A stretch of 64,000 nt of DNA from Planctomycetota bacterium (GTDB lineage Bacteria > Planctomycetota > Planctomycetia > Gemmatales > Gemmataceae), in contig JAKOSN010000171.1 of the NCBI GenBank assembly GCA_029777335.1, forward strand, positions 62,001 to 126,000, given 5' to 3'. Shown piece after piece: positions 34,236 to 42,928 of the stretch (position 1 is its first letter; each line of letters starts with the position of its first letter). Under the pieces are notes generated by a model that was not told where the DNA came from, made no database searches, and worked only from the letters and a program-made list of their open reading frames with translations. The translations under genes and the position numbers were made by a program.

Positions 34236-35084
34236 ATGAAGATCGGCATGAATCTGCTCTTGTGGACGGGATTCGTCACCGAGGAGCACTATCCCTTGCT
34301 GGCAAAGTTGAAAGCCGCGGGGTACGATGGCGTGGAGATCCCACTATTTAGCGGCGATGCGGCGCACTATCGCCATCTGGGGCGCGAGCTGGCCAACCAC
34401 GGGCTGGGATGCACGGCGGTCACCGTCGTCAATCCGAACGCCAACCCCATCAGCCCCGATGCCGCGCTGCGCCGCGCCGGGCTTGATCACATCAAGTGGG
34501 CGATCGAGATGCTGGCGATCATGGGCGGCGAGGTCCTCTGCGGTCCCTATCACTCGCCGCTGGCAGTCTTCAGCGGACAGGGCCCCACGCTGGAGGAAAA
34601 GCAACACGCCGCCGAGGTGCTGCACCAGGCCGCGGACTTTGCCCGCCAGCAGAATATCATGCTCGGCATTGAGTATCTCAATCGCTTTGAGTGCTATTTC
34701 CTGACCACGGCGCGCGATACCCGGGCGTTTGTGGAGCAGGTCAATCATCCCAACTTCCGCATGATGTACGATACCTTCCACGCCAACATTGAAGAGAAGG
34801 CGCTTGGGTCGACGATTCACAGCGTCGCCGACCGCGTGGTTCATGTGCACATCAGCGAAAATGATCGCGGCACGCCTGGAACGGGCCATGTGCACTGGGA
34901 CGAAACCTTCAAGGCGTTGAAGGAGATCAAGTACGATCGCTGGCTGGTGATCGAGGCGTTCAGCCGTGCCCTCCCCGACCTGGCCGCCGCCACGCGGGTG
35001 TGGCGTGATCTCTTCCCCAGCATGGAAGAGGTGTACACCGAGGGCATCCGCTTCATCAAGGAAAAGTGGTCCACCATCCATTAA
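34236..35084 (+). CDS. Sugar phosphate isomerase/epimerase-like TIM barrel
   Basis: This 282-residue protein is of the xylose-isomerase-like TIM-barrel superfamily. Metal-ligand segments are visible in IEYLNRFE, MMYDTFHANIEE, VHISENDRGTPGTGHVHW and VIEAFS. The pattern is closest to D-tagatose/D-psicose 3-epimerases. The sugar is not fixed by the sequence. ATG 34236 follows GGCGGAG. A good terminator lies just downstream. Confidence 0.82.
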   Translation: MKIGMNLLLWTGFVTEEHYPLLAKLKAAGYDGVEIPLFSGDAAHYRHLGRELANHGLGCTAVTVVNPNANPISPDAALRRAGLDHIKWAIEMLAIMGGEVLCGPYHSPLAVFSGQGPTLEEKQHAAEVLHQAADFARQQNIMLGIEYLNRFECYFLTTARDTRAFVEQVNHPNFRMMYDTFHANIEEKALGSTIHSVADRVVHVHISENDRGTPGTGHVHWDETFKALKEIKYDRWLVIEAFSRALPDLAAATRVWRDLFPSMEEVYTEGIRFIKEKWSTIH

Positions 35085-35101
35085 GCCAGCGAAAGCATCG
35101 A

Positions 35102-35154
35102 GGGCGGTTTCCCCGCGCCTTGCCCGGCAGACACGGAAGCCGCCCCCTTTCTTT
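35102..35154 (+). terminator. Intrinsic terminator after the epimerase-like gene
   Basis: An 11-bp stem with one G-T wobble (35102-35112 with 35135-35145) and a 22-base loop is followed by CCTTTCTTT. It sits 17 bases after the stop. Confidence 0.55.
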
Positions 35155-35249
35155 CAGCGCAGGACGAACGCCCGGCGCGTTCTCCATTGCCGCGCAGCAC
35201 CCGACGGGCTAGTTTGCCCAGTGGCGAGTGCCTCGGGAGCAAACAGCGC

Positions 35250-36590
35250 ATGGCGGAACGTTCGGCAGAGCGGATCACGATTGTCGGTTCGGGATTGGCC
35301 GGTGCCCTGATGGCCTGCTATCTCGCTCGTGCAGGGCATGCCGTTGATCTCTACGAAAAACGTCCCGATCCACGCGGTCACGAACAGGTGCGCGGGCGCT
35401 CGATCAACCTGGCTTTGTCGGTGCGAGGCATTCACGCCCTGCACGAGGTCGAGGTGGCCGACGAGGTGCTGCGCCACGCCATCCCCATGCCTGGGCGCAT
35501 GATCCATCCTCTCCACGGGAGACCGTACTTTCAGCCCTATGGCAAGGATCCCAGCCACGCCATTCACTCGGTTTCCCGCAGCGATCTCAATGTGGCGCTC
35601 ATCGAGGCGGCCGCCCGTTCGCCCCGCGTGCGGCTTTTCTTCGAGCAGCGCTGTGGCGATATCGATCTGCGCACCGCCACCCTGGACCTGCAGGCGGGCA
35701 GCAACTCCGACAGGCAGCGCATTCCCTGTGAAGTGGTGATCGGGGCCGATGGGGCGTTCTCGGCGGTGCGTGCCCAGATGCAAAAACACGAACGTTTCAA
35801 CTACCGCCAGGATTATGAAACGCACGGCTACAAGGAGTTGCACATTCCGCCCGGAGCAGAGGGTGCCTTTCAGATGGAAAAGCACGCCCTGCACATCTGG
35901 CCGCGCCGCAGTTTCATGCTGATCGCTCTTCCCAATAACGATGGCTCCTTCACGTGCACCCTTTTTGCTCCTTTTGAGGGCGCCAATAGTTTCACTCAGC
36001 TGCAGAATGCGGAGGAGGTTCGTCGGTTTTTCACCACGCAGTTCCCCGACGTGGTCCCCCTGATGCCCACGCTCGTCGAGGATTTTTTCACCAATCCGAC
36101 GGGGCCGCTTGTCACCATCCGCTGCAATCCCTGGCACGTCGCCGATCGAGTGGTTCTCCTGGGCGATGCCTGTCATGCGGTGGTCCCCTTTCTGGGGCAG
36201 GGGATGAACGCCGCCTTTGAGGACTGCTCGATCCTGGCGCGGCTCTTGCAAGAGCACAGCACCGACCGCGAAGCGGCTTTTCGGGCTTACGAGCAGGCAC
36301 GCAAGGAACATGTGGACACCCTGGCGGACCTGGCGATTCTCAACTTTCTGGAGATGCGCGACCACGTTGGTTCCCGCTGGTTTGTGCTGAAAAAGAAGGC
36401 GGAGATTTTGCTCCACAGGGTGCTGGGAAGCTGGTACGTCCCCCTCTACACGTTGATCAGTTTTACGCGCACTCCCTACGCCGATGCTTTGAGGCAGGCG
36501 CAGCATCAGCAACGGCGGGTGCGTCTGGTGCTGGGCCTGGGGCTGCTCCTCCTCGTGGTCCTGCTGCGGATGCTTGTGCCATGGACCTGA
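35250..36590 (+). CDS. kmo: Kynurenine 3-monooxygenase
   Basis: This 446-residue FAD-dependent hydroxylase converts L-kynurenine to 3-hydroxykynurenine with NADPH and O2. The FAD-binding GSGLAG and LYEKR at the N-terminus, RGRSINLALSVRG (a KMO hallmark) and the second FAD motif LLGDACHAVVPFLGQG are visible. The C-terminus is a hydrophobic anchor (LGLGLLLLVVLLRML), as in membrane-bound KMO. ATG 35250 follows CGGGAGC. It overlaps the next gene by 10 bases, so kmo and the tryptophan dioxygenase are translationally coupled; kynurenine formamidase and kynureninase are not adjacent. Confidence 0.92.
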   Translation: MAERSAERITIVGSGLAGALMACYLARAGHAVDLYEKRPDPRGHEQVRGRSINLALSVRGIHALHEVEVADEVLRHAIPMPGRMIHPLHGRPYFQPYGKDPSHAIHSVSRSDLNVALIEAAARSPRVRLFFEQRCGDIDLRTATLDLQAGSNSDRQRIPCEVVIGADGAFSAVRAQMQKHERFNYRQDYETHGYKELHIPPGAEGAFQMEKHALHIWPRRSFMLIALPNNDGSFTCTLFAPFEGANSFTQLQNAEEVRRFFTTQFPDVVPLMPTLVEDFFTNPTGPLVTIRCNPWHVADRVVLLGDACHAVVPFLGQGMNAAFEDCSILARLLQEHSTDREAAFRAYEQARKEHVDTLADLAILNFLEMRDHVGSRWFVLKKKAEILLHRVLGSWYVPLYTLISFTRTPYADALRQAQHQQRRVRLVLGLGLLLLVVLLRMLVPWT

Positions 36591-37363
36591 CCTATGCCCG
36601 CTATCTGCATCTGACGCAACTCCTCTCCCTCCAGGAACCGCGTTCCGATCCGGTGGAACATGATGAATTGCTTTTTATCGTGATCCACCAGGTTTATGAA
36701 CTCTGGTTCAAACTGCTCCTGCATGAACTGGAGAAGATTCAACGCGATTTTCTCGGCGGCGATCTGTATGGGGCGCTCCACACCTTCAAGCGCTGTCGCA
36801 CAATCATGAAAACACTGGTGGAGCAGATTGACATTCTTGAAACGCTCACGCCGCTCTCGTTCAACAGCTTTCGGTCGCGCCTGGAAACCTCGTCCGGGTT
36901 TCAATCGGTGCAATTTCGCGAACTGGAGTTCTTTTTAGGATACAAGCGACCTGAGATGTTGCAATATCTGCCAACCGAGGGCCCCGAGAAGGAGCATTTG
37001 CTCAAACGGTTGCAGCGGCCCTCACTGGTCGATGCGTTTTATCAGTTCCTGGTGTACCATGGGGTCTCGATTCCCGAAGCGCTGCGCCAGCGCGATCCAG
37101 CTCAACCAACGATTCCCGACGAAACGATTCAGGCGGGGTTATTGCAACTGTATCGCGAGCACAAGGATCTGCGAATCCTCTTTGAGTTGATGACCGATTT
37201 TGACGAAGGGTTTCAGGAGTGGCGTTATCGCCATATCAAGGTGGTCGAGCGCACCATTGGCAACAAGCAGGGAACGGGCGGATCGCTGGGAGTGGCGTTT
37301 CTCAAGCAATCGCTGTTTCTTTCCATCTTCCCCGATCTGTGGGCGATTCGGCATCAATTCTGA
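36581..37363 (+). CDS. kynA: Tryptophan 2,3-dioxygenase
   Basis: This 260-residue haem dioxygenase opens the indole ring of L-tryptophan to N-formylkynurenine. The family N-terminus is seen in FIVIHQVYELWFKLLLHEL, with SGFQSVQFRELEF for substrate binding. The proximal haem His lies in WRYRHIKVVERTIG, followed by the KQGTGGS loop that holds the substrate. The length matches bacterial TDO. It is encoded just after kmo with a 10-base overlap, and its 3' end overlaps the convergent transporter gene by 10 bases. It is another haem user in this window. Confidence 0.94.
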   Translation: MDLTYARYLHLTQLLSLQEPRSDPVEHDELLFIVIHQVYELWFKLLLHELEKIQRDFLGGDLYGALHTFKRCRTIMKTLVEQIDILETLTPLSFNSFRSRLETSSGFQSVQFRELEFFLGYKRPEMLQYLPTEGPEKEHLLKRLQRPSLVDAFYQFLVYHGVSIPEALRQRDPAQPTIPDETIQAGLLQLYREHKDLRILFELMTDFDEGFQEWRYRHIKVVERTIGNKQGTGGSLGVAFLKQSLFLSIFPDLWAIRHQF

Positions 37364-38307
37364 GGGGCGTGGCAGGGAGCCCCGGGTTCGTTGATCGGCG
37401 CTTCCCGAGTTGGCACCTCGGTCTGTTCTGGCTGCGGTAGACGGTGGGCGCGATAGCCATGCAGCATCAACCAGGCGGTCGGTCCCAGAACCAGAACGGT
37501 GCCCAGGAGCGTCTGTGCCCCCGGGATGCGGCCCCAGAGCACGCCTTCGAGTAGCATCGCAAAGACAATCTGGGTGAGCCCGATGACCGACACCTTGGCA
37601 GGTGCGCCGGCGGCGAAGGCGCGCGTGAGAAAGAGCTGGCCGATGGTCGCAGTCACTCCCACCCCCAGCAACAGCAGCCAGGCCCAGCCCGTGAGGCTGG
37701 TACTCAGGTCGCGCGGCCGGTCCAGACAGGTAAAGCACAGGGCCGCGACCACGGTGGCCACTCCCGAAAAATGGACCACAATGGCGCGGGTGTCGATGGC
37801 TTGCAGTCGATGCAGCCCGAGCATGGCGATGGCGGTGAAGAACGACGCTCCCAGGGCCGCCAGGGTGGCGAGATTGCCCTCGGCGAGATGCGGCTGTTGA
37901 ATGAGTGCCACGCCCACCACCCCGCTCAGGATGGCCGGCCAGATGGCCAACCCGGGCGATTCACCGAGCAAGGGCCAGGACAGAATCGCCACCCAGAGCG
38001 GAAAGAGATTGGTAAGGGTGAGCACATCGGCCACCGGCAAATGGGTGAAGGCATAAAAGGTGAGCATCATGCTCATGCTGCCGGCGATGCTGCGTAACCA
38101 CAAAATGCCGGGTTTCCACAGGACCAGGGGAGCCCCGGCGTGAATGGCGAGCAGGGCGGCGAAGAGCAGAACCAGCCCGGCGCGGGCCATGACCACCACC
38201 TGCCAGTCGCAGTGATCGCCCAGTTCCCGTGCCAGCACGCTCATGATGGCGAAGGAAACGCTGCCGCACAGCATCCACAGATAAGGGCGAAGCGATTCGC
38301 GCGTCAT
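37354..38307 (-). CDS. EamA/DMT-family transporter
   Basis: This 317-residue protein has ten predicted membrane helices in two EamA repeats. Typical segments are FAIMSVLARELG, LTNLFPLWVAILSWPLLGE (end of the first repeat) and LTQIVFAMLLEGVLWG (end of the second). The family exports metabolites such as amino acids or nucleotides; the substrate is not fixed. It overlaps the upstream AlkD-like gene by four bases, and its 3' end overlaps the end of the tryptophan dioxygenase gene. Confidence 0.85.
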   Translation of the reverse strand: MTRESLRPYLWMLCGSVSFAIMSVLARELGDHCDWQVVVMARAGLVLLFAALLAIHAGAPLVLWKPGILWLRSIAGSMSMMLTFYAFTHLPVADVLTLTNLFPLWVAILSWPLLGESPGLAIWPAILSGVVGVALIQQPHLAEGNLATLAALGASFFTAIAMLGLHRLQAIDTRAIVVHFSGVATVVAALCFTCLDRPRDLSTSLTGWAWLLLLGVGVTATIGQLFLTRAFAAGAPAKVSVIGLTQIVFAMLLEGVLWGRIPGAQTLLGTVLVLGPTAWLMLHGYRAHRLPQPEQTEVPTREAPINEPGAPCHAPQN

Positions 38308-39029
38308 GCCGAGTCTCCTGGTTGGGCAACGGCGCCCTTGAGATACGCTTGCCGCCGCGGTTCGGGAAAGCGTTCGATGGCGTAGCGTAACATGGTGCGA
38401 GGCATCTGTGCGTGGTGTTGCTGCAGAAACGCCTCGGCGGTGGCGAGATCACGTTTGCCCACCTCGCGCAACATCCAGCCGACGGCCTTGTGGATCAGAT
38501 CCTCGCGATCGGCGAGCAGCCGCGAAGCCAGATGCAGCAGATCCGCAAAATCGCCTTTTTTGATAAAGTGAAAGGTCGCGAGGATGGCGATGCGTCGTTC
38601 CCAAAGACTGGCCGACTCCGCCAGCCGAGCCAGGAGGGTGCGCGGCCGATCGGCGAGGTGCGCGCCGACGAGAGATTCGGCGGAAACATCGACCAGATCC
38701 CAGTTATTCACGTAGCTGGTGCTGGCGAGGTAGAGTTCGTGGATGGCCTGGCGGGTGGAGGCTTCTCCCCGTTGATAGGCGCGCACCAGGATGAGAAGGG
38801 CGAGCAGCCGCTCCTCGTGATAGCTCGACCGTAGCAGGGCAGCGCATTCGGAGAGAGGAAGCTCCTGATACTGACGGGCGAGGCGGCGCAGCGGAGGCAC
38901 CTTGATCCCGAGGAAGCGATCGCCAGCGGCGTACTGTCCCGGGGCGGTTTTGAAGAAGCGTTGTTGCCCTCGTGCGATGTCGTCGTTGCCGAGCTGGCGC
39001 AGGAGGGTCTGGATCTCGACCGCGGTCAT
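38304..39029 (-). CDS. AlkD-like DNA alkylation repair protein
   Basis: This 241-residue all-helical HEAT-like protein is of the AlkD family, DNA glycosylases that remove 3- and 7-alkylpurines without base flipping. The catalytic WxxxD is present in SYVNNWDLVD. Conserved segments LGIKVPPLRRLA, HEERLLAL and LIHKAVGWMLREVGKRD are also seen. ATG 39029 is chosen over a longer start at 39092. It overlaps the EamA transporter gene by four bases (ATGA), so the two are co-translated. Confidence 0.85.
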   Translation of the reverse strand: MTAVEIQTLLRQLGNDDIARGQQRFFKTAPGQYAAGDRFLGIKVPPLRRLARQYQELPLSECAALLRSSYHEERLLALLILVRAYQRGEASTRQAIHELYLASTSYVNNWDLVDVSAESLVGAHLADRPRTLLARLAESASLWERRIAILATFHFIKKGDFADLLHLASRLLADREDLIHKAVGWMLREVGKRDLATAEAFLQQHHAQMPRTMLRYAIERFPEPRRQAYLKGAVAQPGDSA

Positions 39030-39174
39030 GGCGAGGGATTCCGTGCGGGCGCGGGATGGCCTGGTAGTGATCTTAGGGAAAAGCGTCGCCATGAAAGAGC
39101 AGACGCGAAAGATTTTTGTGAACCTGTCGCGGGGGTGGGCTGTCCTTTAAGTAACGAAATCAACGGAGCCGATC

Positions 39175-39245
39175 GCGTTCATGACGTAGCGGAAGCGTAC
39201 CACCTTCCCACGGTGGAAGCGCGGGTTCGATCCCCGCTGAACGCT
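39175..39245 (+). tRNA. tRNA-Gly (anticodon CCC)
   Basis: The acceptor stem GCGTTCA/TGAACGC is perfect. The D stem is ACG/CGT, and the anticodon stem CCACC/GGTGG holds loop TTCCCAC with anticodon CCC. The T arm is GCGGG-TTCGATC-CCCGC and the discriminator is T. CCA is not encoded. Confidence 0.92.
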
Positions 39246-39287
39246 CTGTCCCTGTGCCCCACGACAAGAGCTTACAAACGGAAACCT

Positions 39288-39333
39288 TTCGTCTCATAAG
39301 CGAAAGAAGTTGGTTCGACTCCAACCTCCCCGA
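39288..39333 (+). tRNA. 3' half of a tRNA-Met (CAU), probably not functional
   Basis: An anticodon arm (TTCGT-CTCATAA-GCGAA, anticodon CAT at 39295-39297), a 4-base variable loop, a perfect T arm (GTTGG-TTCGACT-CCAAC), a 3' acceptor strand CTCCCCG and discriminator A are all present. No matching 5' acceptor or D arm lies upstream. It looks like the duplicated 3' half left by site-specific integration into a tRNA gene, or a decayed tRNA. A CGGGGAG that could pair with the acceptor lies downstream at 39350-39356. Confidence 0.5.
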
Positions 39334-39394
39334 CTGCAGCGATACTTCCACGGGGAGAGCAGAAACAGCTCTCGCAACTTGCACAGGGATTTTT

Positions 39395-39468
39395 GCCTGG
39401 GTAGCTCAGCTGGTAGCAGCGTCTCCCTGAAGAGGAGAAGGTCGTCGGTTCAATTCCGACCTCAGGCA
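39395..39468 (+). tRNA. tRNA-Phe (anticodon GAA)
   Basis: The acceptor stem GCCTGGG/CTCAGGC has one G-T pair. The D arm is GTAGCTCAGCTGGTAGC. The anticodon stem TCTCC/GGAGA holds loop CTGAAGA with anticodon GAA. The T arm is GTCGG-TTCAATT-CCGAC and the discriminator is A. CCA is not encoded. Confidence 0.92.
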
Positions 39469-39701
39469 CTTCCTCTCGCGCGCATGATTGCATTTCCACG
39501 CCTGGCGCCAATTTCTCCTTGTGAATATCCCTTTCAACGGCTGTCTCCGCAGGCACGCACTCGGCCGGCGGGGCGCCACAGCGAAATCGAATACGATGGC
39601 ACCCGAGGGTGCTGGACAGGGCGCACTTCGGGGCGTAGCCTACGCTTGCGTGGTCGCCGCTGTCGGCCAGGAATGATCCCAACCCTCGGGAGATCGTGTG
39701 C

Positions 39702-40370
39702 ATGTCGCGGAAGTTACTGGCCGAATTCCTTGGCACCTATTTTCTGGTGTTCGCGGGGACCGGTGCGATCGTCATCAACGGGGTGAGCGGCGGAAAGGTC
39801 GGACATGTCGGCATCGGCCTGACCTTCGGGCTGGTGGTGCTCGCCCTCATTTATACCCTCGGGGATGTGTCCGGCGCACACATCAACCCGGCGGTCACCC
39901 TTGGTTTCTGGGCCGCCCGGCTCTTCCCTCGCGCGCACGTGCTGCCGTACATCCTTACGCAGTGCCTGGGAGCGTGCCTGGCCAGTCTCTCGTTGCACCT
40001 GCTCTTTCCGCTCGATGAAACCCATCTGGGCGCCACCTTGCCCTTTGGGGCGGAAGCGACCTCGTTTCTGCTCGAAGTCTTCCTGACGTGGTTTCTGATG
40101 TTTGTGGTGCTCCAGGTCGCCTGCGGCAAGGAACCGGACAAACGCATCTTTGTCGGAGTGGCAGTCGGCGCAGTCATCGCCCTGGAAGCGATCTTTGCCG
40201 GGCCGATCTGTGGCGCCTCGATGAATCCCGCCCGTTCCCTGGGGCCCGCGCTGGTCAGCGGGCATCTCCAATCACTCTGGATCTATCTGCTTGCTCCCCC
40301 CCTCGGCGCGCTTCTGGGGGTGGGGTGCTGGCTAGCGCTTCAGGAACCTGCCGCTCGCTCCGAGGAGTGA
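39702..40370 (+). CDS. Aquaporin / MIP-family channel
   Basis: This 222-residue protein has six membrane helices and the two NPA half-helices that form the pore: GAHINPAVT and GASMNPARS. The N-terminal EFLGTYFLVFAGTGAIV is typical. Short loops suggest a water channel (AqpZ-like) over a glycerol facilitator, but the selectivity residues were not fully assigned. ATG 39702 follows CGGGAG. It lies downstream of the tRNA cluster with no partner gene. Confidence 0.9.
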   Translation: MSRKLLAEFLGTYFLVFAGTGAIVINGVSGGKVGHVGIGLTFGLVVLALIYTLGDVSGAHINPAVTLGFWAARLFPRAHVLPYILTQCLGACLASLSLHLLFPLDETHLGATLPFGAEATSFLLEVFLTWFLMFVVLQVACGKEPDKRIFVGVAVGAVIALEAIFAGPICGASMNPARSLGPALVSGHLQSLWIYLLAPPLGALLGVGCWLALQEPAARSEE

Positions 40371-40592
40371 GCCCTCCCTACTCCGCAACTTGAGTCGATC
40401 TTGATTCCGTTTCCATCCACCGATATAGCCCCCTCGACTGATCCAGAAAGGCGCCTGGGGAAGTTGGAATTCGCCGACTGGAATCAGGTCATCGGTGCCC
40501 ACGGGTCGTGCCGCCCCAGCAGGAGCGCTGCCACGCACGCTGAGCAACCTGTCGCCTGAGCGGACGGACCTGGCGAGAGCGGAGGGGATCTC

Positions 40593-41888
40593 ATGAGACG
40601 GAGTTGGTGGTTCAGCGGCGCCCTGGTGATGCTCATGGGGTGTCATGCGCCCTATCGCGAGTTCGAGCCACCCGACCGGACAACCATGATGCCCGATCGC
40701 AATGGCAACATCGTCCCGGCTCCAACTCCTCCGGCGTGGTCGCAGCAGCCGGCGGTTTCTCCGCTGGCTTACCGCAGTTCTCCCCCGGCTGAGCAGATGG
40801 CCCCCTCCTCCATTCCAACCCGGGCTCAGACCGCCTCTGCGCCGGGGCGTCTGGCGGCCACCTCCGCGCCACTGCCGCCCAGCCCGGTGGCCAGGGCTTC
40901 CGAAACGATCGAAAGCGTTGCGACCGGCAGAAACATGGCTGCCGCGCCGAAATCACCGATTCGCCCCGTCAGCTATGAGACGCCTTCCGAGGTTCTGCCC
41001 CCGCCCCGTCCACCGCTCCCCGGCCAGCCACGTGTTCCCCTCCTACCGGTCACCGCGGAGCAACTCGCCAAACAGGAGCGCTCCCCCGAGACCCCTTCCC
41101 CGGTTCCTGGATCCTTGCCTCCGCTTCCCGACCAACCCGTGCCGGTTCCGTCTCCTGAGCTGGCAGACAAATCGGAGAAGCGGGAGAAAATGGAGAAGAA
41201 GGACAGCACCGAGACAGCACAGGCGGAACCGAACGACAAGGTCAGCGAAAGCAACAGTTCGCCGACGGTGCGCATGGTCAACAGCAAGCGAATTCTGCTC
41301 AATTACGAGCTGAAAGACGTGGGGCCCTCCGGGGTGGCCGGGGTGGATCTCTATGTCACTCGCGACGGTAAGGATTGGAAGAAGGAAGAGAAATCGACAC
41401 GGAGCGGTCCGCCCTATGTGGTCGAGGTGGACGAGGAGGGGACCTACGGCTTTACCCTGGTGGCGCGCAGCGGTCTGGGACGAGGGCGAAAACCTCCTCG
41501 CCCCGGCGAACAGCCCCAGGTGTGGGTCGAGGTCGATCTGACCAGCCCAGTGGTCAAGATCACCGAGGTCAAGCAAGGGATGGGAAACAAGGTGCTCGAG
41601 GTCACCATCCACTGGACCGCCAGCGACCGCAACCTGTCGCGCCGCCCGGTGACGTTGTCCTACGCCGAAAAACCCGAAGGCCCGTGGACGCCCCTCGCCG
41701 CCAACATCGAAAACACTGGTTCCTACGTCTGGCAGGTCCCCGCCAAGGGACCGACGCAGTTCCACCTCAAGGCCGAGGTGATCGATCTGGTGGGGAACGT
41801 GGGCTCTGCTCAGTCCTCTCGACCGATCCTGATCGACATGTCCGAACCGCGCGTCTCCATCCTCGCCGTCGAGCCAGCTGGCAAGTAA
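40593..41888 (+). CDS. Proline-rich lipoprotein with beta-sandwich C-terminal domains
   Basis: This 431-residue protein has a lipobox LMGC at about residue 17. A long, low-complexity Pro/Ser/Ala linker follows (about 20-210). Then come two Ig-like beta domains with RILLNYELKDVGPSGVAGVDLYVT and VTIHWTASDRNLSRRPVTLSYAEKPEGPW, the kind of domain that spans an envelope gap. No enzyme motif is seen and no named family is recognised. The upstream 220 bases hold no supported gene. Confidence 0.72.
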   Translation: MRRSWWFSGALVMLMGCHAPYREFEPPDRTTMMPDRNGNIVPAPTPPAWSQQPAVSPLAYRSSPPAEQMAPSSIPTRAQTASAPGRLAATSAPLPPSPVARASETIESVATGRNMAAAPKSPIRPVSYETPSEVLPPPRPPLPGQPRVPLLPVTAEQLAKQERSPETPSPVPGSLPPLPDQPVPVPSPELADKSEKREKMEKKDSTETAQAEPNDKVSESNSSPTVRMVNSKRILLNYELKDVGPSGVAGVDLYVTRDGKDWKKEEKSTRSGPPYVVEVDEEGTYGFTLVARSGLGRGRKPPRPGEQPQVWVEVDLTSPVVKITEVKQGMGNKVLEVTIHWTASDRNLSRRPVTLSYAEKPEGPWTPLAANIENTGSYVWQVPAKGPTQFHLKAEVIDLVGNVGSAQSSRPILIDMSEPRVSILAVEPAGK

Positions 41889-42198
41889 ACGCTCGCGGAA
41901 ACCAGCGCCCAACCCTCGGTACACTTTCTCAACAGCGGAAGTGTGCCGGGGGTTGCTTTGTTGCTGGTGTGCCAGCCTGACCCAGAACTGTGCGGAAGCT
42001 GACCAGTCGATCAGGGATTTGCTTACTGAACGAAAGCTCACAGCACGCCCCCTCCTCACCCCGACACTCGGGGGAAACTGGCCTGGAGAGGAGAACGGAT
42101 TGGCGAAGGCGAGGTGCGTCGTCTGGCACGCTGTGTGCACTGATGATTTGTTGGATCTGGAACAGGAACCTCAAGCGCCATCGTGGCGGGGGTGTACC
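41889..42198. other. Gene-free stretch upstream of the universal stress protein
   Basis: Nothing beyond a weak 6-bp hairpin near 41920 and a G-rich ribosome binding site just before 42199 was seen. An open frame runs through it in frame with the stress protein gene, but its sequence has no domain character. Confidence 0.4.
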
Positions 42199-42690
42199 AT
42201 GCTGAAGATCCGAACGATTCTGCACGCAACGGATTTCTCGCCCCCCGCGGACAATGCCTTCCAACTGGCCTGCTCCCTGGCGCGCGATCACGGCGCCAAG
42301 TTGGTGGTGTTGCATGTCGTGTCCCCCGCGGTGCCTGCTGACTTTCTCCCCCCCCGCCCGCGACCGAAAAGCTATCGCCAGATGCTTCGGCAGCAACTAC
42401 GCCTGGTGAAACCGAGCGAGGGGGAGATCGAACTCAAACATCAGCTGGTAGAAGGAGATCCGGCGACCGAAATCCTGCGTGTCGCCACCGAACTGGATTG
42501 CGACCTGATCGTCCTGGGGACGCATGGTCGGACGGGGCTGGAACGGCTGGTCATGGGGAGCGTGGCCGAAGCAGTCGTGCGCAAGGCGATGTGCCCGGTT
42601 CTGACGGTGCGCACACCGTTCTTTGCGCGGGAGTTCTTCGAGGAGGCGGAGAAGGAGACAACGACCCCGATGGAGCCCGCCAAGGTGTGA
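42199..42690 (+). CDS. Universal stress protein (UspA family)
   Basis: This 163-residue protein has the Usp fold: ILHATDFSPPADNAF at strand 1 and helix 1, LVVLHVV, and the ATP-binding loop GTHGRTGLERLVMGSVAEAV (the GxxG...GS pattern). These proteins help survival under energy or oxidative stress. ATG 42199 follows a G-rich ribosome binding site. An imperfect hairpin lies 80 bases downstream. Confidence 0.88.
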   Translation: MLKIRTILHATDFSPPADNAFQLACSLARDHGAKLVVLHVVSPAVPADFLPPRPRPKSYRQMLRQQLRLVKPSEGEIELKHQLVEGDPATEILRVATELDCDLIVLGTHGRTGLERLVMGSVAEAVVRKAMCPVLTVRTPFFAREFFEEAEKETTTPMEPAKV

Positions 42691-42770
42691 ACCGGGTGGT
42701 TTGCCTCGACGGGACGCTGGCGGTTGTCACGAACAGTTTGTCGGCGCCCAACCACACTCGTGCGGACCTT

Positions 42771-42814
42771 GAAACCAGGATGTGCTCAGAAGCTCCTGAA
42801 CACGTCCTGGTTTC
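42771..42814 (+). terminator. Hairpin after the universal stress protein gene
   Basis: A 14-bp stem with one wobble pair (42771-42784 with 42801-42814) encloses a 16-base loop. There is no T-run, so termination would need a factor, or the stem may protect the mRNA 3' end. Confidence 0.4.
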
Positions 42815-42928
42815 CTGCTGCGCGTGCAGAGGGCGCCTCTTTCTTCTCACTTTTGTCTTGTCCTCGCTCCCTTCCGCGTGCTATCACTTCTATACCCGCC
42901 TGGTTTCTCTCCCTCAGGATCGACTCCC

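Noticed and set aside
39288-39356. Circularly permuted tRNA-Met made from the 3' half plus downstream CGGGGAG
   Set aside because: The downstream part has no D arm with the GG needed to contact the T loop; the 7-base match may be chance. Kept only as a note within the tRNA finding.
39272-39736. Minus-strand open frame with peptides such as GVEPTSFAYE and GIEPTTFSSSG
   Set aside because: These peptides are the known false translations of tRNA genes on the opposite strand.
40402-40560. Minus-strand peptide with IPVGEFQLP resembling PVPVGEFEFG near base 310
   Set aside because: The likeness is short and only about 17 of 29 bases agree; not enough to call a repeat family.
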